DNA of 64,000 nucleotides from Pythium myriotylum. Taxonomy: Eukaryota > Oomycota > Peronosporomycetes > Pythiales > Pythiaceae. Under the pieces are notes generated by a model. It searched no databases and had not been told where the DNA came from. It saw nothing but the letters and a program-made list of their open reading frames with translations. The stretch lies in contig JALJCQ010000008.1 of assembly GCA_023091665.1 (NCBI GenBank), forward strand, positions 1,364,001 to 1,428,000, read 5' to 3'. This document shows positions 31,886 through 41,941 of this stretch, piece after piece; position 1 is the stretch's first letter, and each line of letters opens with the position of its first letter. Position numbers and translations under genes: made by a program.

Positions 31886-32321
31886 ATTGCACGAGCATGC
31901 TTGATAGCCGACGTCAACAGTCCTTAGTGGTACTTATACTGATTTCGCTTTGTGGGTTTCCGAGGAAGCGCAGCGAACGCGGAAATGGTGGTTTCCGGGA
32001 TGTGAGAGAAACGACTCCGCCAACGGCTACACGATCTCCGCCGGCACCACCTCAGCTGCTTCCTCCCCAACTCCAAGAATAACTCGCGCTCGCTGAAAAC
32101 CACCCTCCACATCCCTGGGCTGGCCTCTACGAGCCTTCGCTCGACTCACCGGGCGATTCCTCTCGCTCCGACTCTCCGAGTCCGGCATAATCTATGAATG
32201 GACTGCTCATTTGCCCCATGATCGTTTCTCGATGAAGGACGGAAACAGTCCACCGAATTTCCAGAGCATGTATTCGCCCAACAGACTCGTCCTCGGCATT
32301 ACCTTGAATATCTTCTGTTAG
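31886..32321. other. Intergenic
   Basis: No supported gene. Short frames on both strands overlap each other and look random. Confidence 0.35.
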
Positions 32322-32641
32322 AGCATTTCCACCAGTAAAGTGAAAAATCCGACAAATTTGAGGGCCAATTCGCTCGGCCAAAAGCCAAAATAGGAGTGTT
32401 CCCGCAACAGTCTAGGGTTAAAATAGAATCGCCATGTCTCGCGCATGTTTTGTCCAATGACGATCTGCCAACGTCCCAGAGCCCTGTCCCAGCTCGGTGG
32501 AATCCCACCAGATCTAGTGGGATTTCACCCGGCCAGTGGAATCTAGTCAGGATTTAACCAGACTGGTGCAAACTCTGAAAAGTTAAATTTCGACCAAATT
32601 TCACTTTTATCTCAGGTTTAACCCGACTGGTGGAGATGCTC
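32322..32641. mobile_element. PIF/Harbinger-type MITE
   Basis: 320 bp with ends GAGCAT(T/C)TCCACCAGT inverted, flanked by TTA at 32319-32321 and 32642-32644. Internal sequence is repetitive (..TCTAGTGGGATTTCACC.., ..GGTTTAACCCGACTGG..) without a coding frame. Immediately after the right TTA comes GAGCATCTCCACACGAG, the start of another family terminus, so the MITE appears to be inserted at the edge of an older copy. Confidence 0.75.
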
Positions 32642-32644
32642 TTA

Positions 32645-33247
32645 GAGCATCTCCACACGAGTTGAACTCGCCGTGTTGCGGCGAGAGAAAGCGGCGAGAG
32701 AACGAATAGATTGATGGATAGCCAGAATATGCGGGTCCAACTAAATCCTATCAAACTCGACCGGAACGACCATAGAATAGTCCAGTGGCTTGGCCACTGT
32801 CACGAGGAGATCCTTGGAAAATACCGCTTCATAATTCCGGTCTGGTTGAAAACCACTACCCCTGTCTATTTTTACTGCGTGCAGCGAGTGGCACCGCTGC
32901 CATTGCCCGACCACCAGAAAGGATTCCAATCCCCAAGAAAGACGACGGACAAGAAATCGTTCTACGAAATCACAACCTCTGTAAAATCATTACCCGTTGG
33001 ATTGATTGCCAAAGCATGAGGTCTATTGGTCTTTAGTACCCGTCAAAATAAATCCCTTTGTGATATCAATGTGTATTGTACTTCACAGTAACATGGGTAT
33101 CCAAGCTGATCTTGAAGAGTCGCGCGTGATTCCTCCAGCATTGATGCGACCTTCGCTTCACTGGCGACCCCGCGACCAGGATCTTTCCTCCCGTGGAACA
33201 CCGACCTTTCACTGCTATTCGCGATCTTTTCCAGCGACCTCGAAAGC
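32645..33247. other. Intergenic, with an older MITE terminus at its left edge
   Basis: Begins with a second GAGCATCTCCAC end. The remainder is without a recognisable gene and contains the upstream region of the tyrosinase at 33303. Confidence 0.4.
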
Positions 33248-33263
33248 CCTCATTCCAGCTTTT
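33248..33263 (+). promoter_or_regulatory. Initiator-like motif of the tyrosinase gene
   Basis: CCTCATTCCAGCTTTTC matches the oomycete initiator pattern (TCATTYYNCA..TTT). It is about 40-55 nt upstream of the ATG at 33303. Confidence 0.5.
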
Positions 33264-33302
33264 CCTTCGCCACGAGATCAAAACCATTGAAGCCCGAACA
33301 AG

Positions 33303-35030
33303 ATGAAGCTCTTGTCCCTGCTCGTTGCCGTCGGGTACGTGAACTTATCAAGCCTCGCGGATGCTGCACAACCTGCTGGCACAGCGTGCACGCAGCCTCG
33401 TATCCGAAAGCCCTGGGAGGCGTACTCGCAGGCGGAGAAGACCACGTACCTGAACGCCATCAAACTCGCTATGCAGCAAGGGTACCACCAGAAGTTCGTC
33501 GAGCTCCACACCGAGACGACATCCGAAGCTGAGGCCCACCGCAACTGCATGTTCATGTATTGGCACCGCATGTTCCTTCTCGGCTACGAGAACATGCTGC
33601 GTAGTCTTGGTGATGAGTACAAGTGTGTGACGCTGCCGTACTGGGACCACTTGTCTGCGACTGCACGAGCCGCGAGCAAGAAGTGCATCTATATACAGGA
33701 CTGCTCTCCAATCTACAACGATTTCGGTGGCTCGACTGTCGGCGTCGATCGCAACATGCGCATCTACGATACGACAATCACGGACACACCCAGCACCAAG
33801 TGCGTCACGCAACCTCCAGTCTCCAGCTTTTGCGGCAACGTTACGGCGAGTGTCCCCAAGGCTTGCTGCATTTTACGCGGCCCCGTATCCCGCACGCGGT
33901 ATCCAGCCGAAGCGACTTTTGCGTCCGTGTATCAGCAGGTTTTCACGTACTCGGATTGGCCAGGCTTCGCTACATCGGTCGAGCGCGGTGTTCACAGTAC
34001 GTGGCTTCGTATCTTTCGGGATTTGTGGCATCTCTCCTGACTAATTGTTTGCTATTTGAAAATATTAGACATGGTACATAGCGTCCTTGGTGGCATTATG
34101 ACGTACTTCCAGTCTCCTATCGATCCCGTCTTCTACACGCACCACGGCGTGATCGATCTCCTTCAGGCTATTTATCTCAAGTGCCAGCTCGGTGACGAGA
34201 CAACCGTGCTCACATCGGACCAGAAGGGTAGCGACCCTCGAGTGTGGAATAACTGCCCGCGCCGCAGTGGCGTCCCCTACACGAACGCCGACACGGTCAC
34301 GATGATGACGCGAGACTATAGTGGCAAGTGGGTCCATGTGCGCAACAACCCCAACAACATCCTCTACTCGTTTTTCAAGGACTTACCGGCCAAGTTTTCT
34401 GATTACGTGGACGCCAAGGATCTTGGAGTGTACAGCTATACGTATCAAATGCAGGGCGCCTTGGGCAACATGTACCGCAACTGCAAGGCCTCCAACACGA
34501 TATCGGCCGCTGTGCTGTTGGACGACGAAGACCTTGGACGGAACCACCAAACCGGTAAAGAGCTACTACCCATCATCGACGGCCCGACAGCCACAGACAC
34601 AAGATTCCGCCTATGGACCATCGCCGTGTACGAGTCGGCCAAGCTTGCAGGATACACGGACGAGGCAGCTCGTGACCAGATGGAGCTCATGCTCTGCGTT
34701 CACAGCGACGAGTGCCTCGGCGGCGTCATCGATTACGACGAGACCTTCCGCGCCAACTTCGGTGCGACAGGCCACCCGCGGTGCTTCACGCTTTTGAATC
34801 AGCTGCAATGTGGAAAGAAAATCATCGGTGTGCCCGAGTGGCATGACATCTCGAGCAAATTCCTCCCGTGTCCTTACCCCAAGCGCGACAAGAACGGCAA
34901 GCTCCACCACCACCGTGCTGATGACGATGGTAACGGCGACGACGATGACGACGACGTAGTCTACGGGGACAGCGCTGATCAGAAACAGGCGTTCGAATTT
35001 CTTAGCGCCAGCGCTGTTGATCGAAAGTGA
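33303..35030 (+). CDS. Secreted tyrosinase (2 exons), intact
   Basis: Exon 1 33303-33996, intron 33997-34068 (GTACGT..ATTAG), exon 2 34069-35030; about 551 residues. A signal peptide starts MKLLSLLVAVGYVNLSSLADA. CuA: ..VELHTE..EAEAHRNC..YWHRMFLLGYENML. CuB: ..GVHNMVHSVLGG..SPIDPVFYTHHGVIDLL... The intron splits the HN codon pair between the first two CuB histidines, as in the minus-strand paralogue. After the catalytic domain comes a cysteine-containing C-terminal region (..ARDQMELMLCVHSDECLGGV..) and an acidic His/Asp tail (..HHH..DDDGNGDDDDDD..) not present in the 22580 copy. All six copper ligands are present, so likely active on phenolic substrates. Confidence 0.92.
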
Positions 35031-35205
35031 GAACGACAAAGTGGGTCATGTCTTTCGTAATGCATATGCATGAACTGTTATTATACTGCCAATTTTAAAG
35101 AATACCTAGGCCATGACGCTAATAGCATGTGCCGGAGACTGGCATGGAAGAACCGGTGCGAGATCTTTCTCCATCCAGGCACACCGATCATAAGTTGGTC
35201 GTCGT

Positions 35206-35650
35206 TCACGAGCTGTAGGAGCGTATAGCAGCGTGGTGGCCCATCACACCAAAGTTTTTGCGGAAGGTCTCACTGTAGTCCGCGACACCCCCGTAGCACT
35301 CGTGCTTGAGCGTACAGAGAATGAGCTCCATCTGCTCTTGAGCAGCGTCTGGCTCGTAGCCGACGATGGGAGCGGCTTCGTAAATGGCAATTGACCAGTA
35401 CCGCATCCTCTTGCCACTCTCCGAGTAACCCTTGATCACAGGGCGTGGCCTTGTGACCTGACGAGTTTGTTTCGTTCTCCTCGGTCGCTTCAACCTCACT
35501 ATCCTCCAGTAGTAGAGCCGCTTTCATTGTCATCGAAGCTTCGCAGGCCGAGTAAAGTGTCGCGAGTCCGCCTTGGCGCTCGTACGAGTAGCTGTAGAGA
35601 TCGAGATCCTTGGTGTCCACGTAGTCCACGTAGCTGCCTGGCAGGTCTTT
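35206..35650 (-). pseudogene. Tyrosinase C-terminal remnant
   Basis: Minus-strand reading gives ..FFKDLPGSYVDYVDTKDLDLYSYSYERQGGLATLY.., then, after a frameshift near 35455, ..MRYWSIAIYEAAPIVGYEPDAAQEQMELILCTLKHECYGGVADYSETFRKNFGVMGH.., colinear with the C-terminal third of the neighbouring tyrosinases. The copper-binding part is absent. It lies tail-to-tail with the intact gene at 33303. Confidence 0.8.
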
Positions 35651-35953
35651 GAAGAATGGAAACAATAATTTCCCGAATGTAGCCATTTTGCGATGCGATG
35701 CGAGACGCCGCATCCGTTTCAACTCCCACACCACGTCCCACTTACCAGAACTTGGTACGAACGGACACAATCCAGCTGCGCGGTGGATAAACTCACTACC
35801 CACTTCTGATGGATCTCGGGTTTCCAAACCTTGGAATGATCATGACTCACAGAAGAGCCGCAGCGTCTCATCCGCTCTTGCGCCAACTTTGTGAGCATCT
35901 CCCCATTCCACCACTCATTTCCGATCATCTTCACTGCCACCAAACTGTTGGGG

Positions 35954-37315
35954 ATGCAGCCACTCGAGACACCAGATGTTCTCGTTGTCGCTCTGTCCAG
36001 GCCGACCTCGAATCGATCATCGTCGACGTGCACGTTTACAACAATCACAGATGAAACGGCGGTCCCAGGATGTATCCTGTCAAGTAACCTTGGTCAGCGA
36101 GTGCTTTCTGCGTCCGTAGTGGCGCCGCTTGTGCTCGTGCTCCTATTGTACTCCCCTAACGATGCAACGAGTATGGTCTGCTCCGTGCTGCTATCTGCGT
36201 GTGCATACGAGTTTAGCTGGATCGTCTATCGCATTCAGTGGCGATTTGTCACCCTGACCGATAGCTCTAACGCTCTACTTCCCGGCGGTACCGTCCAGCG
36301 ATTCAACGATTTTTTCGTGTACAAGACAGAGAATCATGCAGCAGAAACAAGCCAAAGCGAGGAAGAAATCCGAGACGCGCTGAATCTGGACCATTGCGCG
36401 ATCTCAAGTTTTGCGGATCACTACTTTGGGGGCATCAGGGTTGCCGCTGCGATCGCAGTCGCCATCCCACTGGCGCTCTCGCTAATCTTCCAGGGATGCC
36501 TACTCACCATGCCTGAGGAGTTCCGGGATACCGAGTTCTATCAGTACCACTGGCGATATTCTCTCGTGACCGACTTTGTGTGCGCCATGCTTGCGCTGCA
36601 CACGCCAGACTGGCGATTCGCGTTTGTCGTCTTTGTTGAGAAGATCATCTTCTCCCTGCTCACAGCCCATTCAAGCATGTGCCCGATCAATCAGCTTACT
36701 TGCGGGCGGTCTTTAACCGCCTCTGACTTGTGCGCCACCGGATTGATCGTGTTGATCGTGTTCCACATGGCGCTGCGTGAGAAGGCAGTGACGACATTTA
36801 TTCGCGTTGTGTTGGACGCTCTTGGTTTCATCTACCTCATCGGGACCATGTCAGTACTAGTTGGCTTCCTTGACGACGGCAACCGCAGCTTGTACCGCAA
36901 GTTGCTCATCTTGCTGCTCTGTGTTGTTTGGGCGGCCGACTCTGGGGCCTATTTCGTCGGGAAACTGCTGGAGCGCATGGGCTTTTCGGGCTACCACGCT
37001 ATCGCGCCCCATATATCCAAGAACAAAGATTACGAAGGCACTCTCGCAGCCGTGGTATTTGGTGTGGCTGCGCTGTTTATCGTCGCGTCGCTCATCGACA
37101 TCCCGGGAACCGACCGCGAGAAGGCGGTGATCGTGGCGCTCGCTGTCGTCGTCGGCCGCATGGGCGACCTCTTCGAAAGTCTCCTCAAGCGCGCAGCCGG
37201 CATCAAACACTCGGGAAGGCTGATTCCCGGCCACGGCGGCGTGCTCGACCGCGTCGACGCGTTGCTCTTCGCTGCACTGGTCTTTGGACGCTACTACGCC
37301 ATGCTCATCTTGTGA
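35954..37315 (+). CDS. CDP-diacylglycerol synthase (phosphatidate cytidylyltransferase)
   Basis: About 453 residues from the ATG at 35954; an in-frame ATG at 35891 would add 21. Multiple TM helices (..SASVVAPLVLVLLLYS.., ..AAAIAVAIPLALSLIF.., ..TGLIVLIVFHMAL.., ..LALGF-like) precede the cytidylyltransferase core ..VVWAADSGAYFVGKLLER.., ..DYEGTLAAVVFG.. and the CDS signature ..GDLFESLLKRAAGIKHSGRLIPGHGGVLDRVDALLF.. near the C-terminus. The enzyme makes CDP-DAG from CTP and phosphatidic acid for phosphoinositide and cardiolipin synthesis, usually in the ER. The long N-terminal insertion with acidic loops is unlike short bacterial CdsA. Confidence 0.9.
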   Translation: MQPLETPDVLVVALSRPTSNRSSSTCTFTTITDETAVPGCILSSNLGQRVLSASVVAPLVLVLLLYSPNDATSMVCSVLLSACAYEFSWIVYRIQWRFVTLTDSSNALLPGGTVQRFNDFFVYKTENHAAETSQSEEEIRDALNLDHCAISSFADHYFGGIRVAAAIAVAIPLALSLIFQGCLLTMPEEFRDTEFYQYHWRYSLVTDFVCAMLALHTPDWRFAFVVFVEKIIFSLLTAHSSMCPINQLTCGRSLTASDLCATGLIVLIVFHMALREKAVTTFIRVVLDALGFIYLIGTMSVLVGFLDDGNRSLYRKLLILLLCVVWAADSGAYFVGKLLERMGFSGYHAIAPHISKNKDYEGTLAAVVFGVAALFIVASLIDIPGTDREKAVIVALAVVVGRMGDLFESLLKRAAGIKHSGRLIPGHGGVLDRVDALLFAALVFGRYYAMLIL

Positions 37316-37676
37316 GCAGGCCCCAACATGGCTACATCTCAGCGGGACGGTATCAGTTAGTGTTGGATATCTGAGTCCGTTACAAACCTCTCATCGGTTC
37401 TTATCTCTCTCCGCGCGCTCTGGTGTCCGAGTCGCGCGTGGTGCGCGCGCACCAACGTTGGAATGCGCGTCGTTGGCGTGCCGAGTGTTGGTTTGTTGGC
37501 TTCAACGCCCATCTCGCCAATGTCGGCGTCTCCTTGCGATTGGCTCGCTCGCGTCAGCCATCCCGCCGCGCCGCGTGGGCGTTGGCGCCAACATCCGCGC
37601 CGACGTTCCAACGCTCCAACGTTCCAACTCCAACTCGCCAACAACACGCATTCTGGAATCCGAGCTCCCCACACCA

Positions 37677-38090
37677 ATGCAGCCACCCGCCTCGTCTACG
37701 CCAACGACGTCGCCCTCGCGCAAGCGCCGCCGCGCGCCGCCCGCCAAGCTCGACGCGCCACCGTCTCGCCGCCTGCGCCTGCGCCTGCGCGTGGACGCCA
37801 GCGCGCGCATCTGGGCCGGTCGCTGCGGCTGCAACGCGCCGCGCTGCATGGCCGACGACTTCGAGTTCTCGTCCGACACGGGCGTCAGCGACGAGAGCGA
37901 CCAGGAAGACGGCGACGACGGCGATCCGCTCGACGGCGAGCGCGCCAAGAGACCCCCGCAGGACCCAGCGGACCTCGTGCCCATGATGCTCCATCTCATG
38001 CTCATGATGTGTGAGAGAGAGCTCTGCTGTACTTCCTTCACGACGGGTTTGGTCGTCACCATCGGGCCGCGCGCCTCGCTGCATTTGTGA
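37677..38090 (+). CDS. Small basic/acidic low-complexity protein
   Basis: 138 residues from the ATG at 37677: a Ser/Thr/Pro start (MQPPASSTPTTSPSRKRRR), an Arg-rich stretch that could be a nuclear signal, GRCGCNAPRCMADDFEFSS, an acidic run (..DESDQEDGDDGD..), and ..DLVPMMLHLMLMM... The C-terminal 28 residues may be read-through of an intron, since a GTGTGAGAG donor-like site follows the MM codons at about 38008. Very GC-rich. No family recognised. Confidence 0.45.
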   Translation: MQPPASSTPTTSPSRKRRRAPPAKLDAPPSRRLRLRLRVDASARIWAGRCGCNAPRCMADDFEFSSDTGVSDESDQEDGDDGDPLDGERAKRPPQDPADLVPMMLHLMLMMCERELCCTSFTTGLVVTIGPRASLHL

Positions 38091-38379
38091 AATGCGCCCA
38101 TGCGGGTGTTCTTAGGTTTCCCGAGGACTTTGGCGGTTTTCTTCCTCCTCGCCTTATGCGCGATGCCCTTTTGCTAGCGTTCGTTGTTCAGATAAATAAT
38201 GCTACGTTGTTCATATGTTGTGGCGTTTGCTATATTTGAAGTCTCTTCCGCGTGGAAAATTTGGATCGGATATGGTCTCTTCGTGACGTCGGCGCTGGCA
38301 TCGTCAGTCAGGAGCCCAAGGCTCGCTACTCTGCTTCGTGAGCTCAATAGCACGCGAGATTAGTTCGGAACGAAGCGAG

Positions 38380-38607
38380 ATGCAGAGCAAGACGTCGCCC
38401 AGCGCGCAGCCGTCGCCACCCGCTATCGCCAAGCCTGGGACAAGCCCCATTCACACGCCTGCGGTGAATGACATCGGCGACGGCAGCACGGCTTACAAGG
38501 CTGAGACCAAGGAGCCCAGTGACTTCGAGGACCTCGAAGGACGAGGGTACCTGCGTCGAGGCGAATCTGAGCTTGACACGTCAATTGGCCCCGACGTCAA
38601 TTGCTGA
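38380..38607 (+). pseudogene. N-terminal stub of a gene truncated by repeats
   Basis: The frame from MQSKTSPSAQPSPP.. runs through a Ser/Pro-rich and acidic region (..EPSDFEDLEGRGYLRRGESELD..) with coding-like composition. It stops just inside a dispersed repeat that begins at about 38602. Adjacent CGTCAATTG occurs twice (38570-38600), like a footprint or target duplication. No downstream continuation was found, so it is likely a broken gene; identity unknown. Confidence 0.4.
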
Positions 38608-38690
38608 ATGCTTTTCTTATTCTGGGTACTCATACAAATCACTGGTTATTTCGGTATCTACCGGTATGTGCAGTTCGACATCTTCAAGAT
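38602..38690 (+). repeat. Dispersed direct repeat, copy A
   Basis: About 89 bp (TGCTGAATGCTTTTCT..ATTCTGGGTACTCATACAAATC..) present again at 40885-40970 with about four differences. Confidence 0.9.
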
Positions 38691-38707
38691 GAAGATGTCG
38701 AACTGCA
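38669..38707. repeat. Perfect 18-bp palindrome, 3-nt loop
   Basis: TGCAGTTCGACATCTTCA (38669-38686) and its exact complement (38690-38707). Copy B of the dispersed repeat has only the left arm. Confidence 0.92.
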
Positions 38708-38968
38708 TGGATATTACCAGGCCTCTTAAGAATAGGAATGGTTACACGAGAAAGTGCAATTTTCCTAATCAGAATTCCTACTTCGAAATTGCCTCGGATT
38801 GGCTCGGATTCATGGTGAAGATGGCTTGGAGGTATGATAACTTGGGCATAATGCGGTCTCAATGGGCAACACAGCGACCGCTCTATTAATAGTTTGTAGC
38901 TGTGGCTCTCACGCGCTGCGTGGCAAGGCAGTGTGTGACTTTGCGGTTCAGGAATCCTCGCCACGAAC

Positions 38969-40054
38969 ATGGCTGCGCAGAGTGGTCGGAAGTCGGCCTC
39001 AAAGCAGCGACGCCAGAAACCTGTGGCGGCCAACACACGCGTGAAAGTAGGTGAACAGAGGAGTGTCAACCATGTTCTCGTTCAGACGAAAATCGAAAAG
39101 CCACAGCAACTAGCTCGTCGCGACCAGTGGTTCCCGAAGTACGAGTTCGAGCTTGGACTCCGCCCCAGCGCAACATGCCCCCCTATACATGTCGTTCAAG
39201 AAGCCACCTGCAAGTTCTGTGAATCCTTCGGTCGCGAAAAGAAGGCGTCAGAGCCACAATTACAGTTTATGGAGCCGTTCTCGACCGAGTTGCGAAACAA
39301 GAAGACAGTGAGGAAAACCACAAACATCAAGGTCTTCAAGAAGTTCCGTACAGACAACATCAAGGCTCATCACCAAGAGCAGCACCCTACCAGATTTGCC
39401 GAGTTCATCGCGCTACCTCTCGATCAAGAGATCCGGCGAAAATTTTTCCGCAAGGCTGTGCTCGAGCTCGACGGAGAGTGGCAGGTCACGATTCATGGAG
39501 GCATCTACGACATTATCGAGCGCCTGTTGAGCAACAACACCAGTGACGGGTTCCAGTCCATCGATAGTGACGTCGGGGTGCCGGAGCTCGACCGCGAGCT
39601 CATTGAGCTGGACAGTGGCGATCGCGTTTTGATCATCGAAGATCGTCGCCAGTTCAACACGGTCCTCCGGTGCCTCAACACAATCACTAGCTTCCGAGCC
39701 ATCGTGCAGATGTTCGTGATTTTTGGGCAAGCGCACGGTACTGCGAAGTTGGGAAGGCCCTCAGAGTTAACCGTCGGGCGTGATGTGCGGCGTGTCGTTG
39801 CACTCAACTTGCAGGCAATTCGCGTTATCCTCAAATCAGCTTGGGGATTCGCCATCCTCGTTGACGGATCGACACATAATGCCCAAGGCTACCTCGATGT
39901 GCGTCTGTCGTTTGCAGTGAAGCACGAGCTGCACAATCTCCATCTCTTGGCGATTCCAATGGGAGAACGCTCTCACACAGCTTCCAACTACGCTGATCTC
40001 GTCAGAGAAACGTTAGAGAACAGGTTCTGCGCCGAGAGTTCTCCCATGCAGTGA
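38969..40054 (+). CDS. hAT-like transposase-derived protein, C-terminally truncated
   Basis: 361 residues. A BED-like zinc finger region (..ATCKFCESFGREKK..FRTDNIKAHHQEQHP.., two Cys and two His) precedes a helical linker, and an RNase H-like core begins with ..WGFAILVDGSTHNAQGYLDVRLSF.. (first catalytic Asp in DGST). The frame ends soon afterwards (..LVRETLENRFCAESSPMQ), well before the C-terminal dimerisation domain of hAT transposases. Surrounded by dispersed repeats and palindromes, so it is either a decayed element or an exapted fragment; inactive as a transposase in this form. Confidence 0.65.
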   Translation: MAAQSGRKSASKQRRQKPVAANTRVKVGEQRSVNHVLVQTKIEKPQQLARRDQWFPKYEFELGLRPSATCPPIHVVQEATCKFCESFGREKKASEPQLQFMEPFSTELRNKKTVRKTTNIKVFKKFRTDNIKAHHQEQHPTRFAEFIALPLDQEIRRKFFRKAVLELDGEWQVTIHGGIYDIIERLLSNNTSDGFQSIDSDVGVPELDRELIELDSGDRVLIIEDRRQFNTVLRCLNTITSFRAIVQMFVIFGQAHGTAKLGRPSELTVGRDVRRVVALNLQAIRVILKSAWGFAILVDGSTHNAQGYLDVRLSFAVKHELHNLHLLAIPMGERSHTASNYADLVRETLENRFCAESSPMQ

Positions 40055-40159
40055 TAGATCTGGATGTGGTCGTGGTTACCCAGACATCGAAGCTCTGTGA
40101 TGAGGGAACGACAGAATACGTGTTTTTTTCTGGTTAGTGTGCTTTTCGTTGATGTTCTG

Positions 40160-40211
40160 ACACTTCTTTAAAGTGGTACTGATTAAAATCAGTACCACTT
40201 TAAAGAAGTGT
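40160..40211. repeat. Perfect 24-bp palindrome, 4-nt loop
   Basis: Arms 40160-40183 and 40188-40211 (ACACTTCTTTAAAGTGG..). It abuts the left inverted repeat of the next element exactly. Confidence 0.92.
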
Positions 40212-40882
40212 AAATAATACAGCTTTGTAAGGCAATTGATTTGAAAATCAATTAGGGGGTTTCAGAGTTGCGATTTTTCACCAGAAATCTTTGCGAGGAA
40301 TCACACCAGAAATCACTCGAGAAACCGACTCTTTTGTTTCAGTTGGAAGAGCAAGAAAATCGTGAACTAGAGACACACCAAAAGTTGACTCCCCTCCATC
40401 GGCTCCAATTCTCTATAAATCCATGGATCACTTTTGGACAGACCGCTCAGCAACGTCATTCTCCGCGAACCCAGACAAACAGAAGCAACCAGCAACGCCG
40501 TCTTGCCGCCAACGCGCGAGGCACACGGCAAGGTCGGGCTCGGAGACAGGGACTGCTGATCTGATAAGTACGAGGCGTGCGCCATGCTGCTAACGCCATC
40601 AATCGCTTCGGTTGCCGCCGAGATGACGTTTGTTTGCTTGGGGAGGGCGATCTGCAAGGGTTGCGAAAGGAAACCACTCGGATAATTTATATAACTACCA
40701 AATTCGATCGATCATTTTGAGGAGGAAAGAGAGTAACTTCTCGCTGGCAAGAAATCGCGTTCAAGAAAAGCACCTCCCGAGGTGCTTTTCTTGGAGTCTT
40801 TTCTTGCAAGAAATGATGCGAAAAACATGCTGTCAAAATCCAACTCTGAAACCCCCTATTGCTTTACAAAGCTGTATTATTT
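40212..40882. mobile_element. MITE-like inverted-repeat element
   Basis: Left AAATAATACAGCTTTGTAA.GCAAT, then an extra 17-nt self-complementary insert, then AGGGGGTTTCAGAGTTG. The right end (40841-40882) is the inverted counterpart without the insert. It contains a further perfect 15-bp palindrome at 40762-40793. No transposase frame. A target duplication is not obvious. Confidence 0.65.
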
Positions 40883-40884
40883 CT

Positions 40885-40970
40885 GATGCTGAATGCTTTT
40901 CTAATTCTGGGTACTCATACAAATCACTGGTTATTTCGGTATCTACCGGTATGTATAGTTCGACATCTTC
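40885..40970 (+). repeat. Dispersed direct repeat, copy B
   Basis: Second copy of the 38602 repeat. Its right part is interrupted by the hAT element at 40974. Confidence 0.88.
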
Positions 40971-41050
40971 AACTAGGCCTGTCAACGTTAAGACCCTTAA
41001 CTCGCACCAACATCAACTAACGTCAACGTTACAGTTGCAGTAAATAACTA

Positions 41051-41941
41051 ACGGAAATGACCGATTACAATCCGGTCTTCTAAATATTAGTACCAGGAAA
41101 TTTTCAGAGAACGGACTCTTTTCGGGAATCGGTCTTTTATTCCTCCTCATGAAGAATGCTGATTTCATCTAGGCAGTCATCAAGCTCCTCCATGTTGAAC
41201 ACGTCGGTGTCATCGACGACTGCATCTGCCTCCCACGCGGCCACGAACTTATGGCCATAGACATCGTGGCGTGCAATGTGCCAGTCGTAAATGTTGTCGG
41301 AGAATCCTGCAGCAGCAATAGAGTTAGCAACCGTGGTTGAAACCACTCGTCGGTGAGAATCGTGAGATTTGTTCGGCGACGGAGAGAGAGCTCAAACCGG
41401 GCCATAAAGTTCGCAAGCCAATGCGTGGATGCGGAAAATGGCTTGGGGCTTTCGTCGTTCACGTGCAGCGAGACGTAGATGGCTTGGGCCATGTCCATGA
41501 TCCATGCGTGTGTCACCTTCTCCTTCCGGAGTCTCTTCGAAATTATTTCGCCATAGAGGATGGCCTCCATATCAAGAGAGATGGGCTTGCGCCCCCCACC
41601 AGAAAGACGTTTCTGGTGCGGCTTTGCAGCCAAGATCTCATCCCGGTTACGCCACCACTTTCGGATTGCCGCGCCGTCCACGTCGAGACCGAGCTTGCGA
41701 AAATGTGCCTCTGCTCGCGAGGGCTTGTTGTCGCCTTCCTCCTGGATCCACACGATGACTTCTTGCTTGCGCCATATTGGGATGGCTTGGCGTCGCTCCG
41801 TCGGCATGTTCGAGAATGCGCCAGCATAGATTCTGTAGTTGCCGCACTAAATAATAGCCGGTCTTGTATTTTTGAATAGTGACTGGCGAAAACGCTGCCC
41901 GGACTCTAATAGGGACGGGTCTTTTAATCGGTCATTTCCGT
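41051..41941 (-). mobile_element. Pogo/Tc5-like TA element nested in the hAT
   Basis: Inverted ends ACGGAAATGACCGATTA (41051-41067 and 41925-41941) flanked by TA at 41049-41050 and 41942-41943. 891 bp. Encodes the DNA-binding part of a pogo-type transposase on the minus strand. Confidence 0.85.
41169..41807 (-). pseudogene. Pogo/Tigger-type transposase N-terminal (HTH) remnant
   Basis: The frame begins MPTERRQAIPIWRKQEVIVW.. with ..IRKWWRNRDEI..GGGRKPISLDMEAILYGEIISKRLRKEKVTHAWI.. and ..FSASTHWLANFMARFELSLRRRTNL.., the tandem HTH/CENP-B-type binding region. It shifts frame after ..ILTDEWF (neighbouring frame ..FSDNIYDWHIARHDVYGHKFVAAWEADA..) and ends without the DDE catalytic domain. A deleted transposase; it could still bind ends and act as a repressor (inference). 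Confidence 0.7.

Noticed and set aside
33303..34040. 33303-34040 as a complete single-exon tyrosinase
   Set aside because: The frame ends in intron sequence; splicing 33997-34068 restores the GVHNMVH CuB site and the full-length enzyme.
37423..38101. Several overlapping frames of up to about 200 codons near 37.4-38.1 kb on both strands
   Set aside because: Very GC-rich DNA leaves all frames open; only the frame from the ATG at 37677 has plausible protein-like composition.
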